Shown here: piece after piece, positions 8,845-18,900 of the stretch
Numbering within the stretch: position 1 is the stretch's first letter
Layout: each line of letters opens with the position of its first letter
NCBI GenBank assembly: GCA_039555135.1
Contig: CP114179.1
Location: 1,674,001 to 1,738,000, forward strand
Origin: Phycisphaeraceae bacterium D3-23
GTDB lineage: Bacteria; Planctomycetota; Phycisphaerae; Phycisphaerales; Phycisphaeraceae
Direction of reading: 5' to 3'
DNA length: 64,000 nt
Translations under genes and position numbers: made by a program
The notes under the pieces: generated by a model
What the model was told of the DNA's origin: nothing
The model's input: only the letters and a program-made list of their open reading frames with translations
Databases searched by the model: none

Positions 8845-10425
8845 CTATTCCTCCGCCGCACGTCGGACTTCGAGTTGTTGGAATTCGTAGGTGGTCCCGG
8901 CCCCGATACGGAAGATGTTGCCTTGATGGAGTGGGGGCCGGTCGCGGTCGTGGACGTGGAGGTTGCGGATCGGGCCGGTCCAGTTGAAGACTTCAGTGCC
9001 GTCGAGTGTGAGGGTGAGGTGGACGCTGTTGCCGGGGACGGGGTGGACGCCCAGGACCATGGCGACGGGTCGGTCTTCGGGGAATCGGAAGCGTGCGAGG
9101 CGTTCGATGGGGTCGAGCCCTTCGAACCGGCAGCTCGTGTCGCCGCCGTCACCCAGGACAAGTCGGCCGCCCCGCCGACCGCCGATGGGGAAGTAGAGCG
9201 ACATGCCTTCGCGTTCGTTGGCATGGGTGAGGGTGATGGCCATGCGGAAGTCGTAGCTGTCGTCGACTTCGACGGGGACGGTGAAGGCTGAGCGATGGGC
9301 GTAGACGATGCTGTTGCGGACGCGGAGGTGTCGGCCGTAGACGAGGTTGCCGTCATTGCCCACGCGGGGCTCGGTGATGCCGCCGGCGAGTGCGCGCCAC
9401 GGGCCGGCGGGCCGGCGGATCGGCTCGGGCCGGAGCGCTTCGATGCGCGGGCTGAGCTGCGCGGCGGTCTCGGCGGCGGTGAGCCGGACGACGTCGCGCT
9501 GCCCGTAGACGAACAGGAAGTGCTGGTAATAGAACTGCGCCTCCTGCAGCGTGCGGAGCTTGCCGACCTCAAGGTCGAGGGCCGGGTCGTCGGCTAACGC
9601 GCGGAACATCTCGGCGACCGCAAGCACCTGCATGGGCTCGATGTCTTGCACGGGCTGTGCGGCGAGGAGCAGCAGCGACACGAGTTCGGCTTCGCCCGCC
9701 TGGTCGGCCGCGTCGATCGCGCCGGCGAAGTCGCTGCGCTCGGCGGCGAGCCGGACGGCGAGGGACCGTGCCGCTTGGGCATCTGTCGCGGCCTCTCGGC
9801 GGAGCTGCTCCAGGTGCTGCTCGGAGCGCGCGAGGCCCGCGAGCGATCGGCCGTAGTCCTCTAACACTTCGCGGTACGGCGAACGGGCCGACCGCGCGAC
9901 CGAGAGGGCTTCGCGCTGGGCGTCGAGTGCGGCGTCGATTTCCCATGCCCGTTCGTGTTGCTGGGCGCTCTCGATGAGCAGTTCGATGTAGGGCTCGACC
10001 AGCGGCTCGCGCTGCGAACGCGGCGCGGCCTCGTAGGCGCTCCCGTAGAACGCGACGCGCTGCTCAAGCGAACACCGCCGGTGCCCCGGCTGCGCCTTGG
10101 CCAGCGCGAGCAGGTGGTCGAGCGCCTCGGCCTCGCCGCCCCGCCGCTGCTGGGCCCGTTCGATCAGCCGGGCGTAGAGCGCCGCCTGCACCTCGGGCGT
10201 CCCCCCCGACAGGACCGCGCACCGCCAAAGCCAGCGATCGACGCGGGCGTCGTCCTCCTTGTCGCGGACCGTCGCCTCCGCCGCCGCGGCCATCTGGTCG
10301 AAGAAGATGCCCACGGCCTGGTCGGCGGCGACCTCGGCGGCGGGGGTGCCGTCCTGCGCCGACGCACCTGCCGCGACGAAAAACGCCGCGAGCAGTACAA
10401 GAGTCGTCGGTGTCGATCGAATCAT
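8845..10425 (-). CDS. exported protein with helical repeats and C-terminal beta-sandwich (paralogue 2)
   Basis: This 526-residue exported protein has signal peptide MIRSTPTTLVLLAAFFVAAGASAQ. Its architecture repeats that of the gene at 6038-7573: an alpha-helical region rich in Ala/Arg/Glu (about 30-330), then a beta-rich domain (RHLRVRNSIVYAHRSAFTVP, EGMSLYFPIGGRRGG, TTYEFQQLEVRRA). The ATG at 10425 follows AAGGA. It is the first gene of the three-gene cassette, and its stop lies seven bases before the lipoprotein hydrolase start. No catalytic signature is visible. A structural or substrate-presenting role for the hydrolase is possible but unproven. Confidence 0.75.
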   Translation of the reverse strand: MIRSTPTTLVLLAAFFVAAGASAQDGTPAAEVAADQAVGIFFDQMAAAAEATVRDKEDDARVDRWLWRCAVLSGGTPEVQAALYARLIERAQQRRGGEAEALDHLLALAKAQPGHRRCSLEQRVAFYGSAYEAAPRSQREPLVEPYIELLIESAQQHERAWEIDAALDAQREALSVARSARSPYREVLEDYGRSLAGLARSEQHLEQLRREAATDAQAARSLAVRLAAERSDFAGAIDAADQAGEAELVSLLLLAAQPVQDIEPMQVLAVAEMFRALADDPALDLEVGKLRTLQEAQFYYQHFLFVYGQRDVVRLTAAETAAQLSPRIEALRPEPIRRPAGPWRALAGGITEPRVGNDGNLVYGRHLRVRNSIVYAHRSAFTVPVEVDDSYDFRMAITLTHANEREGMSLYFPIGGRRGGRLVLGDGGDTSCRFEGLDPIERLARFRFPEDRPVAMVLGVHPVPGNSVHLTLTLDGTEVFNWTGPIRNLHVHDRDRPPLHQGNIFRIGAGTTYEFQQLEVRRAAEE

Positions 10426-10548
10426 CTACGACAATCCTTCACTTGGCACGAGGCGTGTCGGAACGAAGCAACCCGACGCGCCGCCCATCGGGCGCTGGCT
10501 AAGCGGCGGTCAGTCACCCTGAAAGGTGACGACCCCGCCGCCACCGCG

Positions 10549-11577
10549 TTACCCCACGCGCTCGGCCTTGGGGTCGCGTGACATCAGTCGGCTGATCGCC
10601 TCGAGCGGGTCAAGCCCCTCAAACAGGACCTGGTTGACCTGCTCGCAGATCGGCATCTCGACCCGGTACTTTTTAGCCAGCGCGACCACCGCGCGGGTCG
10701 TGGGGACGCCCTCGACGATGCCGGTGATCTCACTCAACACATCGTCGAGTTTCTTGCCCCGGCCCAGCATCTCGCCACACGTGCGGTTGCGGCCCGTCGG
10801 CGAGAAACACGTCGTCGCGAGGTCGCCCACGCCGGTGAGCCCGAAGAAGGTTTCGCTTGAGGCACCCATCGCGACGCCCAGCCGGGTGATCTCGGCGAGC
10901 CCGCGCGAGAGCAGTGCGCTCTTGGCGTTGTTGCCGGCTTGGAGGCCGTCCAAAATCCCCGCAGCGAGCGCGATGCAGTTCTTGGTGGCGCCCGCCAGCT
11001 CGACGCCGAGCAGGTCGTCGTTGGTGTAGACCCTGAACCAATGGGTGGTGAATGCCTCCTGGATCGCTTGGGCGAATTCCGGGCTATCGGATGCCGCGCT
11101 GACGGTGGCGGGCAGGCACTTGGCCAGTTCGTGCGCGACGGTTGGGCCGGAGATGGACGCGAGGGGCCGGGCGGGCCTGTCCGGGTCGTCGTGTGCTTTT
11201 TGCAGGACATCCGCGATGATCTGCGTGGGCCGGAGCAGGGTTTCTTTTTCGACGCCTTTGGAGACCGAGGCGACGCCGACGCCGCGCGGGACGAACGGCG
11301 CGAGCCGGCCCCAGACGTCGCGGATGAACTGGGTCGGGGTGGCGTTGAGGATCATGTCGCAGCCCTCGAAGCAGGTCGCCCCCTTCGCGGTGAAGCGGAT
11401 CGGGTCGGGCAGGCGGTAGCCCGGGAGGTAGCGCTTGTTCTCGCGGGTCTGGATGATGTCGGCGACGTGGTCGGGGTTGTTGCCCCAGACCGTGACACCG
11501 ACCCCCTTGGACTCGAGCAGGAGCCCGAGGACACAGGCCATAGAGCCGTCTCCGACGATCGCGACGTGTTGGGTCAT
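10549..11577 (-). CDS. gpsA: glycerol-3-phosphate dehydrogenase [NAD(P)+]
   Basis: This is a 342-residue soluble enzyme that reduces dihydroxyacetone phosphate to sn-glycerol 3-phosphate for phospholipid synthesis. The Rossmann start is VAIVGDGSMACVLG, a variant of the usual GAGSWG loop. The substrate-site phrases LASISGPTVAHEL and VELAGATKNCIALAAGI contain the catalytic Lys region of the family. GLTGVGDLATTC and PTGRNRTCGEML are also typical. The ATG at 11577 has AAGGA upstream. It is divergent from the exopolysaccharide locus and 123 bases downstream of the exported-protein cassette's first gene. Confidence 0.95.
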   Translation of the reverse strand: MTQHVAIVGDGSMACVLGLLLESKGVGVTVWGNNPDHVADIIQTRENKRYLPGYRLPDPIRFTAKGATCFEGCDMILNATPTQFIRDVWGRLAPFVPRGVGVASVSKGVEKETLLRPTQIIADVLQKAHDDPDRPARPLASISGPTVAHELAKCLPATVSAASDSPEFAQAIQEAFTTHWFRVYTNDDLLGVELAGATKNCIALAAGILDGLQAGNNAKSALLSRGLAEITRLGVAMGASSETFFGLTGVGDLATTCFSPTGRNRTCGEMLGRGKKLDDVLSEITGIVEGVPTTRAVVALAKKYRVEMPICEQVNQVLFEGLDPLEAISRLMSRDPKAERVG

Positions 11578-11995
11578 AGCTTCCTTGGCGGGTTGGGGGA
11601 GGATCGGTTGAGACGCTGCATGATAGTGGCTGCGTCGGCGAAACCGCTGTTATCGGACGCTATCCGCCGTTCCACGTGCGGTGCTGGGGGCGGGGGTGGC
11701 TGGGTGGGGTGACAATCCCCGGGGCGGCGCTAACTTGGGCAAGGGGCACGGTCGATGTCAAGGGGGCGGGTTATGCGGGGCGTTCCCCAACCCGGCCGCG
11801 GATTCGTGTCGGTGTCGAGTGGCACGGGCCCGTGGCGCGCGGCTAGAGATAGAGAGTGTCCACCATTTTCTTTGCGTAGTAAAGGGTGCGTTAAAGTGGG
11901 CCAGACACTAAGATAGCGGTTCTCGACGACATGTCCTGATCCCGGCCAGTTGTGGCCGGACCACCAAGCCCTTACCAGATGCAGGGAGCTAGCAC
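11578..11995. other. divergent intergenic region between gpsA and exopolysaccharide locus
   Basis: About 418 bases without a gene. It should contain both the gpsA promoter and the promoter of the export/exosortase locus. TAAGAT at 11909-11914 could be a plus-strand -10, but no good -35 is seen at the right distance. Confidence 0.4.
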
Positions 11996-13420
11996 GTGCA
12001 GCGATTCTTGACGATCCGAAAAACACTCAAACTTGCCGCCGTCGGCGTCCTCGCCGCGGCGGGGGTGGTAGCCATTTCCGGCTGCGAAACCCAGTCCTTC
12101 CTGGACCCCTCGGTCACCGGCAGCCATAACGCCACCGCCCGCGTCCAGCCCATCCTCGACCGCCTCAGCGTCATCGAGTCGGGCTCGGCCTACGACCTGC
12201 CGACCTCGCAGGTGATGGAGGGCGACCTCAAGCCCGACGTACGCGAGTACGTGCTGGGCCCCGGCGACATCATCACCGTCACGATCTACGAGCTCCGCAT
12301 CCCGGGCGTCGACGACATCCAGACCCTCCGCGTCAGCGAGACCGGCGAGATCCGTCTCGCGGTCGTCGGCTCGGTCGCCGCGTCGGGCCGAAGCCCAAGC
12401 CAGCTCGAAGACGACATCCGCAACAAGCTTGAAGAGGACGGCATCCTGCGCGACGCGACGGTCGGCGTCATCGTGCAGCAGTCGCAGCAGAACACCTACA
12501 GCGTGTTCGCCCAGTCGGCGCAGGGCAGCACCCGCGCGGGCACGTACCTCATCCCCAAGCCCGACTTCCGCCTGGTCGAAGCGATCACGCTGGCCAACGG
12601 CATCCCCGGCCGTACCAAGCGCATCTATGTCATCCGCCAGGCCGCGCTGAGCCCCGCTGTCACCGGCGACCGCGAGGCCGACGATGGCGAAGGCCCCCAG
12701 CGTCCCGCACCCGTTGACCCGCTTGAGCTGCTCGAAGGCCTCGAAGGCGGCCTGGACGACGCAGGCCCCGACGCGGGAGCCGACCGTAACGCACCGCCCG
12801 CCGGCGTCGAGGCCGGCCTCGACTCGGGCGGCGGCGCCCAGTGGGTGTTTGTGGATGGCAAGTGGGTCCGCGTCGCGGCGCCCGCCGGCGACGACGCCGA
12901 CGCCGAGGAAGCACGCCTGGCCGCCCTCTCGGGCCTCGTGACCCAGCGCATCATCGAGATCCCCTACGACCGGCTCAAGGCCGGCGACATGCGATACAAC
13001 ATCGTCATCCGCCCCGGCGACATCATCTCCATCCCCTCGCCCAACGCCGGCTTCGTCTACATCGAAGGCGCGATCAACCGGCCCGGCGCCTACACCGTGC
13101 CCGGCGAGCAGGAGCTCACCCTCCGACGCCTCATCCCCTCGGCCGGCGGGCTCTCCACGATCGCCTGGCCCGAGCGCGTCGAGATCATCCGGCAGACCGG
13201 GCCTTACGAGCAGGCCATCGTCCGCCTCAACTACCGCGCGATCGCCGATGGCACCGAGCCCGACATCTACCTCAAGGCTAACGACGTCATCAACATCGGC
13301 ACCAACGGCGTGGCCGTCCCCCTCGCGGTCTTCCGCAACGGACTGCGGGCGACGTACGGCTTTGGCTTTGTGCTCGACCGCAATTTCAACAACGACGTCT
13401 TCCCGGGCCCGGGCGGCTAA
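11996..13420 (+). CDS. polysaccharide export lipoprotein (Wza-type, SLBB domains)
   Basis: The start is GTG at 11996, chosen because AGGGAG lies seven bases upstream. The lipoprotein signal ends in AISGC (Cys at about residue 30). The protein has 474 residues. A polysaccharide-export domain runs from about residue 75 (EYVLGPGDIITVTIYEL, then ETGEIRLAVVGSVAASG). SLBB-type segments follow (YSVFAQSAQGSTRAGTYLIP; GFVYIEGAINRPGAYTVPGE). An insert of about 90 residues rich in Asp/Glu/Gly/Pro separates the halves (about residues 220-310). Proteins of this family form the outer-membrane channel for exopolysaccharide. It is the first gene of the plus-strand locus that includes the co-polymerase and initiating transferase. 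Confidence 0.88.
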   Translation: MQRFLTIRKTLKLAAVGVLAAAGVVAISGCETQSFLDPSVTGSHNATARVQPILDRLSVIESGSAYDLPTSQVMEGDLKPDVREYVLGPGDIITVTIYELRIPGVDDIQTLRVSETGEIRLAVVGSVAASGRSPSQLEDDIRNKLEEDGILRDATVGVIVQQSQQNTYSVFAQSAQGSTRAGTYLIPKPDFRLVEAITLANGIPGRTKRIYVIRQAALSPAVTGDREADDGEGPQRPAPVDPLELLEGLEGGLDDAGPDAGADRNAPPAGVEAGLDSGGGAQWVFVDGKWVRVAAPAGDDADAEEARLAALSGLVTQRIIEIPYDRLKAGDMRYNIVIRPGDIISIPSPNAGFVYIEGAINRPGAYTVPGEQELTLRRLIPSAGGLSTIAWPERVEIIRQTGPYEQAIVRLNYRAIADGTEPDIYLKANDVINIGTNGVAVPLAVFRNGLRATYGFGFVLDRNFNNDVFPGPGG

Positions 13421-13745
13421 ACCCAACGACCGCCAGGCGCGGCGGCCCGCTCGCCGCGCTGGAAACCCGGCCACCGCCCTGCCTATGATCCGGTAGGGCA
13501 TTCAAAACGAACCACTCGCCGCACCGGCTAACGCCGGTGCGGCGGATTCAGAAGCCGAGGCATGAGGGATGCCCGGCCACCCCCGCTCACCGGGAGGGGG
13601 CCACACCGCACACGGAACCGATCGATCCCTGTGCCGGCGTGGAGGATTCGAGGTCAAGGATGACACCCCGAGACGGCTTCGCCACGCCCGCATCTAACGC
13701 GGCGCGTGTTGCAACCCCGCCGTTTGGAGTGAAGCGAAAGAGGCG
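13421..13745 (+). other. gap with 12-bp hairpin between export lipoprotein and exosortase genes
   Basis: About 325 bases without a recognised gene. A perfect 12-bp stem (13517-13528 with 13533-13544) carries a TAAC loop but no T-run, so it may attenuate or stabilise the transcript rather than end it. The rest shows no known riboswitch pattern. Confidence 0.5.
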
Positions 13746-15845
13746 ATGACCAGCACCCAAGCCACCAACCTACCCCCCGCCCGCACCGACACCCCGTTCC
13801 TGGGCTGGCCCGGACGCGTCTGGGTCGTCGTGTTCGGCCTGCTATTCATCTTCCTCCACCTGCAGTTCTTCCGACGGATGACCATCGTCGGCCTCAACGA
13901 CGGCGACTGGTCGCACATCCTCGTCATCCCCTTCATCTCCATCTACTACATCTACACCAACCGCGAGCGCATCCTCGCCCAGCCAAGGCGCGTCTGCCTC
14001 TGGGGTCTCCCACTCATCGTCGCCGGCATCTTCGGCTACGCCATGGGCATCACCCCCATCCGCAACGACATGGCCCAGGGCTACAGCATCATCCTCGCGC
14101 TGTTCGGCCTGCTGCTGCTGCTGCTGGGGCCCAAGGCGATGCGCATCCTCTGGTTCCCCGTCGCCTTCATGGTGTTCGGCGTCAAGGTTTCCGACGCGAT
14201 CTGGTCCGTCGTCGCCGGCATGCTCCAATATGTCGCCGCCCGCGGCGCGGTCATGTTCATCAACATGCTCTCGCCGCTCACCGACATGTACGCCGAGATC
14301 CGCGGCTCGACCATCGACCTCGACTACACCTACCAAGGCGTCATCACGCAGACCCCGCTCAACGTCGCCGAGGCCTGCTCCGGGCTCCGCATGCTCATGG
14401 CCTTCCTCGCGCTGGGCGTCGCGCTGGCGTTTCTGTTCCCACGCCGGTGGTGGCAACGCGTCGCGCTGGTGCTGCTCGCCGCGCCGATCGCGATCTTCGT
14501 CAACACGCTCCGCGTCACCGTCCTCGCGCTGCTCTACCTCATCGACCCCAACTACGCCCAGGGCCAGTTCCACATCTTCGTCGGCATGCTGATGCTGATC
14601 CCCGCCGCCGGGCTGCTGATGTTCGTCGGCTGGTGCCTCGAAAAAATGGTCGTCGGCGAACGCACGGAAAAACCCGCACAGCCGATCCCCCCGAAGCACG
14701 ACCCCGAGCGATTCGATGTCGACTGGCTTGCCCTCGTCCGCGGGCTCTGGGTCGGCGTCGCCATCATGACCGCCGCCGGGCTCGCCTACCTCTTCCTGCT
14801 CAACCACATCACCGACGGCATCCTCACCGACGAGATGAGCTTCGGCTGGCCCGCCGCGCTGAACCTCGTCGGGCTGGGCACCATGCTCGTCGCGCTCGCC
14901 ATCATCGCGGTCTTCCTCCGCAAGCTCACGGGCAAGCCCAAGACCGACCGCCGCTGGTTCGCCGCGCTCGGGCTGGGGCTCGGCGTCCTGGCCACCGCGT
15001 CGGTCGGCAACGCAGCGATGACCAAGGCGATGAAGATCTCACTGGTCAAGGACGCGGTGCCCCTCCAATACAACCTCGCCGCCGAGTTCCCCAGAGAAAT
15101 TGGCAAGTGGGTCGTAGTCAGCCAGGACGCCCGGCTGGGCCACGACCTCGAAGATGAACTCGGCGCAACCGAATACATCACGGTCTGGTTCCTGGATTCG
15201 TCCTCCGAGCGGACGGTCGAGGACCTCGACATCCAGCTCAACCCCGAGGGCCGCAGCCTGGTCGCGGGCTACGAGCCCGGCGACGCAGCCGTACTGCACA
15301 TCGCCTACTACACCGGCATCGTCGATACCGTCCCGCACGTCCCGGACAAATGCTGGATTGTCGCCGGCGGCACCGTCGCCCACCGCGGCACGTACAAGAT
15401 CAACCTCGGCGGCGAGGGCTACCGCGACGACCCCGAGTCCGACGGCCTGCTCGCCCGCAGCACGTTCGGCTACGACGTCCGTATCCCCCGCGACGATATC
15501 GAGATGATCATCTTCGCCGCCGACATGGAAGGCGGCGCAACCTCCGCCGCGGCCTACTTCTTCGTCGCCAACGGCGACTACATGGCCAGCAGCCACCAGG
15601 TCCGCTTCAGCTTCGACCTGCGTGACCGCTACGCCTACTACTGCAAAGTCGAGGTCCGGTTCCCCGGCGTCAACGACCCCGAAGAGCTCCGGCTGCTCAC
15701 CGAAGACTTCCTGAGCGACCTCATGCCCGAGGTGATGGCCATCCTCCCCGACTGGACCGAGGTCCAAGCCGGCCGATACCCCGAGCCCGACGGCTCGGCC
15801 CCGCCGCCGCCTTCGCCCCAAGACCCCGTGACGCCCCAGAACTAA
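13746..15845 (+). CDS. exosortase with fused EpsI-like C-terminal domain
   Basis: This is a 699-residue polytopic membrane protein. The exosortase core (residues about 25-310) carries all three catalytic residues: Cys211 in NVAEACSGLRML, Arg256 in IFVNTLRVTVLAL, and His276 in AQGQFHIFVG. Exosortases cleave and transfer PEP-CTERM-tagged proteins at the periplasmic face of the inner membrane. After further hydrophobic segments (about 335-430) comes a soluble domain of about 230 residues resembling EpsI (AVLHIAYYTGIVDTVPHVPD, CWIVAGG), which in many species is a separate gene. It sits between the export lipoprotein and the TPR protein genes. A substrate candidate in this window is the VPEP-tagged protein at 28022-28747. 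Confidence 0.88.
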   Translation: MTSTQATNLPPARTDTPFLGWPGRVWVVVFGLLFIFLHLQFFRRMTIVGLNDGDWSHILVIPFISIYYIYTNRERILAQPRRVCLWGLPLIVAGIFGYAMGITPIRNDMAQGYSIILALFGLLLLLLGPKAMRILWFPVAFMVFGVKVSDAIWSVVAGMLQYVAARGAVMFINMLSPLTDMYAEIRGSTIDLDYTYQGVITQTPLNVAEACSGLRMLMAFLALGVALAFLFPRRWWQRVALVLLAAPIAIFVNTLRVTVLALLYLIDPNYAQGQFHIFVGMLMLIPAAGLLMFVGWCLEKMVVGERTEKPAQPIPPKHDPERFDVDWLALVRGLWVGVAIMTAAGLAYLFLLNHITDGILTDEMSFGWPAALNLVGLGTMLVALAIIAVFLRKLTGKPKTDRRWFAALGLGLGVLATASVGNAAMTKAMKISLVKDAVPLQYNLAAEFPREIGKWVVVSQDARLGHDLEDELGATEYITVWFLDSSSERTVEDLDIQLNPEGRSLVAGYEPGDAAVLHIAYYTGIVDTVPHVPDKCWIVAGGTVAHRGTYKINLGGEGYRDDPESDGLLARSTFGYDVRIPRDDIEMIIFAADMEGGATSAAAYFFVANGDYMASSHQVRFSFDLRDRYAYYCKVEVRFPGVNDPEELRLLTEDFLSDLMPEVMAILPDWTEVQAGRYPEPDGSAPPPPSPQDPVTPQN

Positions 15846-15910
15846 GCAGCATCCGGAACTCGCAAACCCCGGCGGCCCACCGCCCAGACCCGAAACAGAG
15901 AACGGCTCCC

Positions 15911-18900
15911 ATGGCCACCCGCATCAACACCAAATTCGCCATCATCCTCGCCGTCGCCGTCGTGATCATCGGCGTGGGCGGCGCCTTCGCCGCGAAGAAG
16001 TTCATCTTCAAGAGCGCCCAGCAGTACGCCTCCGAGGGCGACCAGTTCCTCGAAGACGCCCAGGCCGCCTTCGCCGCCGGCGACATCGAGGAGGCCAACG
16101 CCCTCTTCGACCGCGCCGCCCGGCGGTACAACGCCGCCAACCGCAAGGCCGAGGGCAACAACGAGTACGTCTACAAGAGCATCATCGCCAACGCGGCCTA
16201 TATCTGCGAAAGCACGACCGAAGCCCAGAACCGCCTGGGGATGATCACCGGCGCACGCCAGATCGCGCACGACTCGGTCGGGGCCACCGAGGAAGACCAG
16301 GTCCAGTACTACGAGGGGCTGATGGCCCGGCACCGGATGGGGCTGGTGATCGACGGCTACCGCCCGTGGATCGGCAACCTCTACGGCGCCACGGACGCGC
16401 AGCTCGACGTCGACGAGGACAACGCATTGGCCCGCCGATGGCGCGGGATCGCCGGGGTCTACCTGCTGCGTAACGACATGCCGCCCGAAGAGCGCATCGT
16501 CCCGCTCGACGACCTCAAAGACGCCCTGGAAGACACGCCCAACGACGCGCTGCTGCTGCACCATGTCGCGGTCTGGCATAGCAACGAGGCCCGGCGGATC
16601 CGCAACGCCGAGGGCGGCGCCACCACCGAATCGATCACCCGGCTCGAAGCGCAAAGCCGCGAATACTCGGCGCAGGCCCTCGCCGCCGACCCCGACGACC
16701 CCTACAACCGGCTGAGCCACCTCGACATCCTGATGCGCTCCCCGCTGGATGAGGAGGTCCGCGACGCGATCCTCACGAACCTGCTCGTGCTGGGCCAGCA
16801 ACTCGCCGACAACGCCGACGACCGCGCCTTGCTTTACGACGCGGAGATCCAGCGCGTCGTCGGCTGGCTTGCGGCCCTGCCCCAGATCATCGGGGACCCC
16901 GAAGACGCCCGGGGGCAAGCGCCCATGCTGGCCCTCGCCCAGGCCACCGTCGCCGACGCCCCCGACCACATGAGCCGGTACCTCACCCTCGCGACCGCAC
17001 ATCTCGCGATGAAAAACTATGAGGCCGCGGTCCAGGCCCTGGAGGACGGGCTCGCGACCGATCGGCCGCTGGGACCGCAGGACTACCTGCTCGACCTGCA
17101 GACCCGGGTGGCGATGTTCTACCAACTCGCACTCACCTACGTCACGATGGCGGCGGACGCGAACCCCGACGCCGCCCAACGCGACGCCCTCGTCGCCAAA
17201 GCCGACGAAGTGCTCGCCCGCTACAACGCATCCGAGGGTGCCGACAGCCGGCACCACCAGGCCAACATCGACTTCCTCAAGGGCCGGGCCGCCTTTGTCC
17301 AAGGCGTCCCCCACCTCGCGATTCAGCACCTCGAAGCCGCCAACCGCGTGCGCCAAAACGGCGACCTCCAGACCCTCATGCTCCTGGCCAAGGCCCACGA
17401 CCTCAACGGCAACACCGGCAAGGCGATCGACTACTACGAGCTCCTCCTGGCCCCGGGCATGCAGCCGGGCGCGACCAACGAGCGCTTCCGACTCGTCCGG
17501 CTGTACATCGGGCTGGGCGGCGGGGAAAACCTCGAACGCGCCAACGAGCTCATCACGGCATTCATCGGATTCAACCCCGAAAACGCGCAGGCCCGACTGC
17601 TCAAGGCCGAGATCATGGCCGCCGCCGAACGCTACGACGTCGCCGCGCAGATCATCGAGACCCTCGACCTCGAAACCAACCCGCAGTTCACCGGCACCTA
17701 CGCCGGCTACCTCGCGCAGGACGGCAAGACCGAAGAGGCCCTGGCCCTGCTCCGCGCCCGCCTCGAAGTGGACGCCAACGATAACTCGGCATTGGGCGTG
17801 CTGTTCTCGCTCATCACCGGACCCGAGGCCCAGCAGGCCGAGCTGGACCAGCTGCTGGCCCATGGCCTGAACGAAGAGAACGCCAGCCGCATCCGTCGCG
17901 TCATCGATACCGGTGGCCAGATGTCGATCGAAGACTGGATCGCGTTCCAGGCCGAGAGCGGGACGCCCGAGCTGGACATCAACAAGGCGCTCTTCAACAC
18001 GTACCGCCGGACAGGCGACGAAGAAAAGATGCGCGAGGTGCTGGCGGAGCTCGTCAGGATCGCGCCGAACGACAAGCACGTGCTGGAGTGGCGTTTCGCG
18101 GTGGCGGTCGCCGACAAGGACTGGGCTTTGGCCGACCGTGTGATCACAAGCATCCTGGCGCTTGACCCGTCGGAGCGTTCCGAGAGCGCGGCGAGCAACG
18201 GCGCGTTCCTGCGTGCCCAGGTCCAGGCCGGCCGTATCGTCGATGAGGCCGGGGAAGGCGAGACGCCGAACCTGCGCGACGTGGTCCGCACCTACACCAA
18301 CGCACTCGAAGAGAACGACACCTTTGCCCCGGGCTGGGTCGCGCTGGGCCAGGTGTATCTGATACAGCAGGACTACGCCCGAGCGCGTGACGCATTTGAC
18401 CGAGCCTACCGCATCCAGCGCACCAACACCCAGGCCGCGATCCTCCTGGCTCGGACCCTGCGGCAGACCGGCGAGATCGACGCCGCGCTCGACCTCTACC
18501 GCGAGACCACCCGGCGTCAGCCCGGCAACACGGCGCTGATGAACGAGTACCTCACACTCGAAGCCAACGCCGGCGACCGGCCGACCGCGATCGCCCAGCG
18601 CGAAGCGCTCCGCGAGACCCGCCCCCAAGACAGCGCCAACCGCCGCATGCTCGCGCTCATGTACGCCCAAAGCGAACGCACCGACGACGCCCTGGCGGAG
18701 ATCGACGCGATCATCGCCTACGAAGGCGTCACCCGTCAGTCGGCGATCGCCAAGGCCGAGATCTACACGATGGATGGCCAGGGCGAGCTGGGCCTGGCGC
18801 AGATGCGGGACTTCATCGAGGGCAAAGGCGAAGCCGTCGAAGAACTCGACTACCTCGCCTACGCCGAGTACCTGCTGCGGAACGGCCAGGCCGAAGCGGC

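Noticed and set aside
7602-9572. A longer start for the lipoprotein hydrolase, adding about 245 residues
   Set aside because: The extra part is the wrong frame of the upstream exported-protein gene. The lipoprotein signal at MMRIVF with AGGA upstream is the real start.
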